A stretch of DNA of 64,000 bases, taken from positions 3,899,001 through 3,963,000 of the forward strand of contig NC_065417.1 in the NCBI RefSeq assembly GCF_024362695.1, written 5' to 3'. Shown here piece after piece: positions 11,670 through 22,300 of the stretch. The number at the start of each line of letters is the position of its first letter. Position 1 is the stretch's first letter. The notes beneath the pieces are model-generated. The model had not been told where the DNA came from. It ran no database searches and saw only the letters and a program-made list of their open reading frames with translations. The translations under genes and the position numbers were made by a program. Origin of the DNA: Pectinophora gossypiella. Taxonomy: Eukaryota > Arthropoda > Insecta > Lepidoptera > Gelechiidae.

Positions 11670-14600
11670 TTAAAACACATAATAACGGATTCTTACCGCG
11701 TTCAAAGCAGGAATATGAGACTCCCGATATTTCGACACTGTTGCAAGTGCCATGAACGCTATTATTATTTGTTTTAATTATGATAATAACCGCGTAAACT
11801 TAAAACAATGGATAGATCAGTCATATGCACGTGTAAAAGCGCAAATCGAGTCCATTGTATGAAGTATCCGCCCTGTGCCTATAGTAAGCATAAAACAACC
11901 CAAGCACAAACTACGTTGTAGATTATCTACTATATCCTCACTTCACCAGCTCGAAGGTACCAGTTGTCGTAAGTTGAACAAATAATCTTACATTACACAT
12001 CTTGAAGTCTCCGCCTAAAGGTCTTCCTTTCTTGAAATAGTCCTAACGACATTACAAATCTGACAAAAACATGACTTTATCTCCCGTATCTACTTAGGAA
12101 ACACAGGTTTTGTACACCTCACCTTGCGAGAAACACTGCCGAGACATTTCTGCCTTTGAAATAGATGTTTGCGATTGTGAATTTCATTGTGTGAAGCTGT
12201 GTGGTATGTTGTAAGTTGGATATGCATGTCGTGTTCTACACTAATGGAACAAAGTAGGCATTCGTTCTCATCAAGGCCAAAAAGGGGTATTTAGGGGGGC
12301 TAGTTAGTGGACATTATAAGGATTTATTGGACAAACTCAAGATTGAAACAGACCTCGCAACATAGTAACTATTACCTACCATCTTGTGTATTTTGCCGCT
12401 ATTGTATTTGTAAGCTCGTAATGAGTTGGACATAAGTTATTTTCTGTAGTTCAGTATTCAACAAGAAAGAGCAATAAAGTCCTATTATTCTGTAGTTGTT
12501 TATGTAACTACACATGAGTCGTAAGTTAGTGTTATTCCATTGAAGTAAACATACTTAGGTAGTACCTATGACATTAACTGATAGTTCGCACTTCCTATTG
12601 AATTTACACTAAAATTTTCCACACACAGGGGCTAGGTGGACAGCATTGAGTCGCAAGAGTTTAAATATATATTACATGAAGCTCGTGTACACATAGGTAA
12701 TCTAACATTCATTGACAAAAAAAAATAAAAGTTTAAAAACTAAAACCCGATTACGGAATAATCGCGCTCTGAAAAGTATGAAACAAGAAATAGGTATTTT
12801 TATGACATTGTCCGAATAGTGATGTTTAGGAGATAGCCGTGGTCGTATGCCGTGATAAAACTCATAGAACAAATTGAAAAAAATACCCTTGAAAAAGAAA
12901 TTTTTCGTTCTCAGTTTATGTCCTCTAAAGGGCGCCACATTGATTTTTATGCAACGTCACTAAGCCTATAACCACCGGACGATCAAAATCAAAACGCTTC
13001 TAATGCCACCTCATTTTTTTAAATTATGACACGTGCTTTAGAAGTTAGGTAGTAACAGACATACATACTTAGCGGTCGAACACTTAACCCTCCATTTTGC
13101 TTCGCCGCAGTCGGGTAAAAATGAATAATAACCATAACATTTATTTGTCTGACCTAGTACTTAAAAGTAACGTAAGTAAGTACCTAGAAGTAAAAAATGG
13201 TGTCCGAAGCAAATCGAAACCAAAAAAGCAGCTTGCCTTCTGGTAAGAAAAAAGTACTACGTAAAAAAATATCATATAAAAAGTTGTAGATATTTTCACA
13301 AAAACTGAGAGCCGAGCCAATTGTAATCAATCAATCGATGCAGAAACAACTCTGTCAGACAGTCTGTCGCACACTTTCATCAGAATTTTTCTTACTGCTA
13401 AAACGGGCCTTTATACTTGCAAATGATATGGATAGTTCTCATAACTCCTCACGGAATGGTTCATCAAGTATCGCCATAGCAACTAACTACAAATCACCGC
13501 GTTTACTGCGAACTATAAAGTAATACTTAGGTAATAACCATACAAATACCGGCAGGCTAGTAGCTTAAATGGAAACAGACTAAAGATTCAATATAGGTAT
13601 TCACGCTCAGAGATCGCTCCCGAACGGAACAGCTAACACATACATAATAATCACGTCAGTATCCCCATCGGGGTAGGCAGTACCACCCACCATTACTGCA
13701 CAGAGCCGGGAAAGCGAGACAAGTGAAATTTAGTGTAAAACCGGAAACTTTAAAAAAGTAAGAACAAAACATTATAAACATTATGTAGTATGAGCAATAT
13801 AATGTACCGACTTAAGGACTCTGTCGCACTAACATATTTGACATTTAGAGAGACTTACAGTTCAATTTGTCAAAAAAGTTAATGTGACATGGTACCAAAG
13901 TGTATACATATTAATGCTCGTGACTGAACCTACGTACTATCACCATTAGGTTTATCGTATCTATCGAAGGACTTCAATATTTCCGAGACTTCTCTTTCTG
14001 TCTATAAGTAGCCAAACTGCTCATATACAACGCGAACCAACTAAAAAACCACCACCTATAGTTAGTCTGATAATAGATGGTATCTAACACAGATACGATT
14101 GGCCAGTGATTTTCTAATAGTCGATAAATAATTAATTAGCGGTCATGGAGAATGCGTAATTCTAAGATTGCGTGAAACGGAGGGCAAAAAGCGTGCTGGC
14201 CGTACGACAGAGGAATTACAAAGTTGTCATTAAGTTTTTAGTTGTGTATGCGGTAGGTAGGGGCAGGATCGTCGCGACGAGAAGTGGATACCAGTAGGTC
14301 TATCATGCGCAACGTGATATAATTTTGTCACGGTCATTTTATCGATTCTGGCGATATAATTAAGTACTTATGTCGTGTAGTCGTTTGACGCTAACGTGTG
14401 AACCCAAATAAGTCATGTTCTGTCAAAATACGAACAAAATCACCTCGTCTTGCCTATGGATGGATAGGGAGATCGGGCTTTAAACTATCACGCGGGCCCA
14501 GTGCGGATTGATGGTTATTAACGACTGCTAATGCAGCCGGGACCAACGGCTTAACTTACCTTCCGAAGCACAGAGGAGCTCGAGATGAAAACTTTTTTTG

Positions 14601-14831
14601 TCACAGTTGTGGTGGTTTGGTAGATGTAGGTACCCGGCACATAATGTGATACAACAGTGAAAAGGTCACGAACTCAGCATTGGGTCCATTTCTAGAGAAA
14701 TTGACACTGTTTTTCAGTTGCTTAAACATACATAACTACATACGATCACGTTTATTTCCCTTTGGGGCAGGCAGAGATCACGGAATTCCACTTATTTAAT
14801 TGATAAACTTTACTTTAGACTAGAAAACGTT
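11670..14831. other. Intergenic, nothing recognised apart from short SINE scraps
   Basis: No coding signal. A scrap of SINE sequence (GGGACCAACGGCTTAACTTA) lies near 14540. ORFs at 12702-12938 and 13338-13523 look random in composition. Confidence 0.55.
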
Positions 14832-15153
14832 AACGGCCTCTGTGGTCCAGTGGTTGAGCGTTGGGCTCACGATCCGGAAGTCCGGGATCAAATCCCGGTG
14901 GGGACATACCACAAAAATCACTTTGTAATTCCTAGTTTGGTTAGGACATTACAGGCTGATCACCTGATTGTCCGAAAAGTAAGATGATCCGTGCTTGGGA
15001 AGGCAAGTTAAACCGTTGGTCCCGGTTACTATTTACTGATGTAAGTGAGTAATCGTTACATGAGCCATGTCAGGGCCTATGGCAGCTCAATAATAACCCT
15101 GACACCAGGGTTGCTGAGGTTGGTAATTCACCTCACAACCCACACGATAGAAG
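14832..15153 (+). mobile_element. tRNA-derived SINE, full-length
   Basis: The same family as at 2780. The head GGCCTCTGTGGTCCAGTGGT is followed by the B-box-like GGGATCAAATCCCGG; the body has GATCACCTGATTGTCCGAAA; the tail is CCCACACGATAGAAG. A short duplication AACGTT flanks it (14826-14831 and 15154-15159). Confidence 0.88.
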
Positions 15154-15544
15154 AACGTTTATTTTAGGTGGTGGCGCCATCATGGTGTCCCAGCGAGATG
15201 CCCTTACAAGTTTGGACTAGTCTTGCCATATTCGAAAACCATTAGGTTATATTTACAACACTTGCACACGCGCCAGTACATACTATGTTAAATAAATCGC
15301 CACTGGTTTCCACGAAGGTTGTCCGGAAGAAGGCTGATTTATTCCCATACTCGTCACTCAATGAGTGAGTTAAAGGAGGTACTGGTGCAAATTACTATGT
15401 GGGAGTGAGCAGCGTGGGACTTAGATCTGTAACTAAGTACTTACTATGTTAGACCAACGGCAGTGGTCATAATACAAGAATAAATTGACTTCCATCACAT
15501 CACTAATATAAGAGCCACGCTCTTGTCAGTGTAGCATTCACCAT

Positions 15545-15673
15545 GCTACTTCTTCTTTCGTGTGGATTGTGAGGTGGATTACCAAGCCCATTAACCCTGT
15601 TGTCAGGGATATTATTGAGCCGCCATAGGCTGACATGACTCATGCAACGACTACGTACTTACATCAGTAAGTA
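15545..15673 (-). mobile_element. SINE 3' fragment of the same family
   Basis: The minus-strand tail part contains GTGAGGTGGATTACCAA and TTATTGAGCCGCCATAGG, up to TTACATCAGTAAGTAG, directly joined to the hairpin MITE at 15674. Just upstream, 15497-15540 shares ATATAAGAGCCACGCTCTTG with 11178-11220. Confidence 0.78.
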
Positions 15674-15843
15674 GTTTCCACTGACGCGGAGATGAGCAGA
15701 GATGAGCGGATATGTGCAGGAATCGACCAATCACCGTGAGGGAGAGTGTCAGAGCGTCTTCGTTTTCCGCTCTCTCGAACGCTGTGATTGGTCAAATCCG
15801 CACATCTCCGCTCTTCTCCGCCCGTCTCCGCGTCAGTGGAAAC
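15674..15843. mobile_element. 170-bp hairpin MITE starting GTTTCCACTGACGCGGAGA
   Basis: Both ends read GTTTCCACTGACGCGGAGA inward, and the inverted similarity continues through GATGAGCGGATATGTGC and ACCAATCACAGCG-like blocks toward the centre. The two overlapping ORFs here come from this palindrome and are not genes. Confidence 0.85.
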
Positions 15844-16320
15844 CCGGGCTAGATGGCCGTAAACCACTAAGAAGTAAAGGGGAGCGCGCGCGGACTGTCT
15901 GTCTCTCTCGCACTTACGCGGCAAAACGGCACACGGTCAGAATGACATTTTCGTATGTAGTGCACGGGCTGTGCTAAATGATAAATAAAAGACAAATAGT
16001 ATATAAGTCACTAATAATTTAATTGTGTATGTAAAATTGAATACATAATTATTAAATGCATTTCATATTCACTATAAAACTATAGATCGTGCGTTCTGTG
16101 CATTATACCACTGTATAATAAGGCCGCGATCCTGCCTGCAAATAAAACCTGCACAACACACAAATAAAAAAATAGACACCTACAATTAGGTGGCGCATTT
16201 CTTGTATATTTTTCTAAAGTGTTAGCTACATATAAGGACCACATAGAACAGTCAATTTGACCGGCAAAAATAGGTAGACGTGTACACTTTAAAAGATAAA
16301 CACATCAACCAAAATGCAGT

Positions 16321-19300
16321 TTAAAAATATGTCCGGGAGCTGGTTAACCGAGTGACACTAGATGTGGTAGACATCTTGCCTAACTTGGAGATAGGTTTGT
16401 GGTTGGCTCCCACCAGGTCGATACTCATGTTGAACTGCCCTGAGGATAAGTCACAGGCCACCTGGAACTTCCACATATCCGAACACTTCACTATAAAAGT
16501 GTTTTTCTGTAACAAAATAATTATAAAAATATTATTTAAAACTTGAATTGGTTAGATGCATAGACGAAAAGAAAATCTGCCCTGATTCCTGCAGACACCT
16601 CCTAATTTTAACCTAACATAACAAATACTTTATTGCACAAACAGGAAAAAACAAACATATGATTATTATTTATTTTATGTTATATCACCGAAAAGGAACG
16701 AGACGGATGATTGACAGCTATTCATTTTAAAATAAAATAGTGAATGAATAACTCCGGCGAACCAAACAGGCATCTTGCTGATTCTTAACCCGTTTAGCGT
16801 GTGCTGTTGTCAACTTAATTCTGTCAGGTTATTGGCCAATATAAAATTTTGAGAGGTTTCTGTCTAAAATTGACGTATGTTCCTTAAATTGTATGCCTGT
16901 CCTTTTCTTTTTCGCATAACCAATAAAATAAAATTGTGTCGTTCTATTTTCTAGGTTCAATCTGCACCATTGGACTATCCACAGATTATTTAAATTTAAC
17001 CGATAAAAAATATATTTTAATGATTAGTATTTTCTTTTGAACCTTGACGTTGGCAGAATCATTGTTTCTGAACGATGCAGCCATAAACATGAAAAGTTGA
17101 AGAAATATAAACGGGGCTTTTTGGCGGGAAACGGGAACGGGACAGTTGCTTTCTTCATTGAATAATCTAAATAATTAATACAAAGTGGTGTTTTGCGGTT
17201 AATGATCGCATTAAGTTAGTCGGAAGACATTCGCGAGTGTTGTTATGTCGGAGTATTCAATAAACAAAGTGTATCTGCCTATTTTCGCTTCGTGCCAGGA
17301 AGCCGCTTCATAACTCGAAAGTTTATGCGGACTTTTGAGTTAATTCGTTTGGGGTTCGGAGTAGGAGTCTACTCCGAGGGTAGGGGCTTAGGTTTCATCA
17401 TCATCACCTTTCATCATTTCATTAATCATCAAGAAAAAAAATACGTAAGACATGGCTGTATGGGCATAGTTCCCTTTGCCTTACCCTTCGGGGAAAACCA
17501 AAAAAAAAATGTAAACGGTGTGTAGGACCACTAAACTATTTTCATTCTTCGTTTTTCTTCCGAAACAACTTCATCTTTACGTTAAAATATTCAGGCACTT
17601 GCCAACAAAAGTAATTTAAAAAGTAATCTGTGTTTGACTTACAAGTATTTTAACGGCCTGTCTTGTATGGGGGTCCCATTTGATACGGTCGCCGACCTTG
17701 GGGGCCTCAGTGGGCCCCGTGCTGTGCTGCTTGTCCCCGATGGTCCACACCGTCCATATCGCGAACCCGTTCACTACTTGTTCACCGTCTTCCGGTTGCC
17801 TGTGGGTACACAATAAAATTAAAAAGAACTATACTGTAGACGAATTTTTAAATGATAAGTTTTAATTTTAATACACATTTACTCTCTTCCCTTCAACGTT
17901 GCTGTGCCCTACAGGGTCCATGTTATAGTTCTTATGCCTATGTAACACCCCATTGTACTACATGATTCCATGTAGTACAATAAATAATTGAGTATTGAGT
18001 ATCTATTAAGATATAAAAAAAATAATTGCTGTTCGTTAGTCTTGCTAAAATTCGGAAACGGCTGAACCGATTTGGCTAATTTTAGTCTTGAAATATTCGT
18101 GGAAGTCCAGGGAGGTTAAACGTTGAGCAAATATGGAAAAGGGTGATACGAAGTTCCAGGCGAACTTCTAAAAGTCATCTAGTAATAAATTAATCAAATG
18201 AAAATGAGATATACAGTTCTCATACAAAAAAATAGAAGTTTATGTTTTGTCTTAACGTTTTTAGTAACCGGGACCAACGGCTTAACATGCCTTCCGAAGC
18301 ACGGAATCATTTTATTTTTCGGAGAATGAGGTGATTTCAGCCTGCAATATCCTGGCCAAACTATGGTGTCTCAAAGTATTATTTCGTTAAACTTTTCCGC
18401 ATCGGAAGTCCAATGCTTAACCACTGGACTATGGAAGCCTTTACATCTTTAATGCACAGATAAAAAAGAAGGAAATAGAAATAAGAAGAATAATAACCAA
18501 TACTCACGCGAGTTTAAAAGATTCGTTATTGGCGTAGGTAGCCTGCAGATCTAGCATATCGATTTCCAACAGCTTGCGCGGTACACCGCGAGAGAAGCAC
18601 GGGTACTCCCAGAGTGGCTGCGCTTCTAATTCCGCGTCGCTGATCTGACGGGACGACTGCAAGGAATACTTGGTTATTAACACGTAGTAACGGCCTCCGT
18701 GGTACAGTGGTTGAGCGTCGGGCTCACGATCCTGAGTTCCCGGGTGTAGATATTGCCCACCATATTTTCGATTCTCGCTAGAGAGCTCGGAATATAAAAC
18801 TACTTTTGGCAATCTGTTGTCATCAAATTCAAAAATATCTTTATTCAGTAACTAACATAGTTACAATTTGAATCGTCAATTTTTACATAACGAACGTCTC
18901 ATCCGCCTAAAACTACTGCAGCTTCTCACAACCTGTATAGCCGGGGAAAAGAAGTAGCAAGAAAAACTTCGGCACAGGGCCCCAGACGTTCTTTAAAAAA
19001 AAATCCTTTCGCAAGACGTGACCGCATCATCTCGTAAAGCAACAACTGAGATCAATGTAGAAAATATATGTATAAAAGAAGAATAAATATTCAGACACAT
19101 ACCTCAACTAGGTCGTCAAAAATCTTCATGTCAATCCCTTCACATTTCCCTAGCGGTATCCTTATTTTGTGCAGATCCAAAAATTCTACTGGCATTGTGA
19201 AGAACTCGCATTTCTCCGGTATTATCACTATGTCGTGCCTTAATTTGTTTTTGAATTGGTATAGAATGTGGGCCATTCTTAAGTTCTCCCACGGGAGAAT

Positions 19301-22300
19301 CGCACTGGTAAAGTTCGGGTCACAAACCACCATTGAAACGTCTCTCAAAATATCGTCATCAACATCCTTTTCAGAAATAAACTTCACATTATTAATTTTA
19401 TTCTCTCTCACATACGCTTCCAAAATGCCCAAAAACAGACTATTTGTTTCTATAATGTACACTGATTTGGCACCAATTTGAGCTGTAGCCAGACCCATTA
19501 AACTAGTCCCATTTAAATCCAAAACAACCGGATTCATAATCTCCTTCATTTGCTTCTTTATTTCTTTCAAGTACATTTTACATCTATCCTGGTTATTCAA
19601 ATATCCAACGTGGGTTCTTGATAATGCTACATGCACTCCACATTCACAATTTGGTCTTTGATAATTATCTGGTTTGCTTTTCCCGTCTTCCAAGAAGAAC
19701 CAGAAAGAATATTCATCTTGGCAACAGACTAAGGTATATTCTGTATCGTATTTGACAGGTAGTGGTTGGGCGAAGTAGTATATGGCTTGCATCCAGTGGT
19801 CTCGCCAAGGTATGGTGTCTTCGGGGTGCTCTGTCGCTATGTTCGCCGCCGGATGCGACCACCACGGAGCACAGCTTAGGACTATCTTTCCTGAAAATAC
19901 ATACATAAAGTCACGCCCGTAATCCCTAATGGGCAGAGCCACAAGTAATCAAAGACAACTTGCAGCCACTGTTGATACGATGTCATAAGCTGGATATGAT
20001 GAACCTTATGGTGATAAGGGATCAGCCTATCGCCCATAACATTAGTTCATCATGTTAACTAGAGAACATAATCCCTCTGACGGATTTTACGACACGGCCG
20101 GGAAGCGTGTTCTATATTTTTTATTTGCTCCCAGAACATCATAGAAGCAAGAGAATAAAAACGTAAGTTTTGATTTGACAAGTTTACAGAGACTATTAGA
20201 GATAATATTAGATATTGATAATGACAAAAAATAAACCAGAAATCCACATTTCTCCTATAATCCAATAAACATAACTTCATCAAGTTCTGTTAGAAATGTC
20301 TTGTCTCTTTCGCACTAGTAGTAGTTTAGACTACGTACTATATCTCTTTCCTGCTGTCAGTCTAATTATTATACGTTTATTGGCCTCGAACCTGCAGGTT
20401 GCAATCGAGAGATTGGCTGCAATGCTGCAGGTTCACTCCTGAGCTAATTACACAAACATAAGATTGGTAAATAAAATATGTTTACTGCACACAGAAAATC
20501 ACAATGATCGGCCTTATTGCTAAATAGCAATCTCTTCCAGGCAACATTTTTGGTATATGAGATATTGAATAATACAATTTCCGTACCTTCAGTATCCATA
20601 TTGAGGTCCCACCATACAAACACCATCTGCCCAGTCCCCGAGGTGGTCGCCGTGAACTTCTGATGGACAGTGCGTTTCATGTCTATGGGGGTGCGACCCG
20701 ACCAATCGTAGTAGAATATAGCTAATTGTTCTGATAACTCCGTGAATGTACGTCGAGGCAGTTGGGAGAGTTGCAGGTCATGGACTGACGCTATACCTGA
20801 GCAGTCTTTTATCTAGAACAAAATTAAGCTAAAGTTGGTAAAGGCGGCCTTATAGCTCAAAATTTCTTTTCAAATTGTAGTGCCACACCCCGGACCAATC
20901 AGTTGAATTGAATGATCAATTAATTTTTATTGATGCAGTAATATACACTTCTCATCAAAAAAATCGAAACACCTTGCAAGTTTACGTTTTGTCAGGATTA
21001 TCAGAAAAATGTGTACATTTAGGAATAAATGTTAAATGTCGTTTAATAGTGAGTAATATGAGCTTATCAAATCTTAATGTTAATGTTCTAAATTTAAATG
21101 AATTTTTCATAGGTTTCGTATTTTGTTAAATGAGTCATTTTTATTCCGTATGGAGTATAAAGGAAATGGATAAAACAACACACGTAAATGAAAAAAAAAG
21201 CTAAAAAACGTTTATTTAATAACTTGTATTCCCTCCCCGAGCTCTAATTACTGCTTCCATACGGTTCTTCATCGATCGGATGAGAGTCACGATCACATGC
21301 TGTGGTATATTGTCCCATTCCTCTTGGATTGCATCTTGCAGTTGGCTAAGTGTTTCTGGGGCAGGATCTCTTGCTCGAATTCGTCTCTTTAATTCATCCC
21401 ACAGATGTTCAATGGGATTCATGTCCGGGCTTCTTGCTGGTCATTCCATAATAGAGATATCGACTTCGTTAAGATAATCTCGTACGACGCCCGCGGTGTG
21501 AGCCCTAGCATTGTCGTGCATGAATATGAAGCCGTTGCCAATAAAATGTGCATAGGGCATCACATGAGGCTCGAGACACTCTTCGACGTACCGATGACAG
21601 TTTAGTGCAGGCCGACGTGGCCCAGACACGAAAGCAAGCTCTGTCTTACCGTCGGCGCTAATTCCTCCCCAAACCGTCCACGAACCGCCACCATAGCTGA
21701 CCTTTTCTTCAATGCAGCATTGTGCATAGCGTTCTCCGTCTCTTCTGTAGACCTTGTTCCTTCCGTCGTTACCATACAGCATAATTTTACACTCATCAGA
21801 AAAGAGAACTTTGCTCCACTGTAGGTATGACCAATTTAGGTGCTCACGTGCAAAGTTAAGGCGCGCTCTTCGATGGTCTGCAGTTAATTTCGGCCCATTT
21901 GCTGGCTTATGCGGTACCAGTCCACGATCCTTCAACCTTCTTCTAATTGTAGAGTCACTTACAGCCACCCTTCGTACAACACGAAGCCGCTGCTGCAGTT
22001 GAAAAGCGTTAAGGCGTCGATTTCTTAAAGAAGTTGTTACAATAAATCGATCATCTCGCTCAGAAGTGACCCGATTCCTGCCAGATCCTGAACGGCGCGT
22101 GAACAAACCAGTCTCCCGATAACGTTTATAGACTCTATGAACAGATGACAGGCTTAGATGCAGTCTTGCAGCCACAACACGCTGACTAAGGCCAGAATCC
22201 AGCAATGCCACAACTTGGGCGGCTTCTGTGGGCGAAGTATCCATACGTTTTAGAAAAAAAACCTTTTTTCAGACGTCCCAAAGTCACAGTATTGAAATAA

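Noticed and set aside
15664..15977. Overlapping ORFs of 86 and 91 codons on opposite strands
   Set aside because: Produced by the symmetric 170-bp MITE; no protein features.
19068..19481. 137-codon plus-strand ORF
   Set aside because: Antisense shadow of the large PRMT7 exon 19890-19103.
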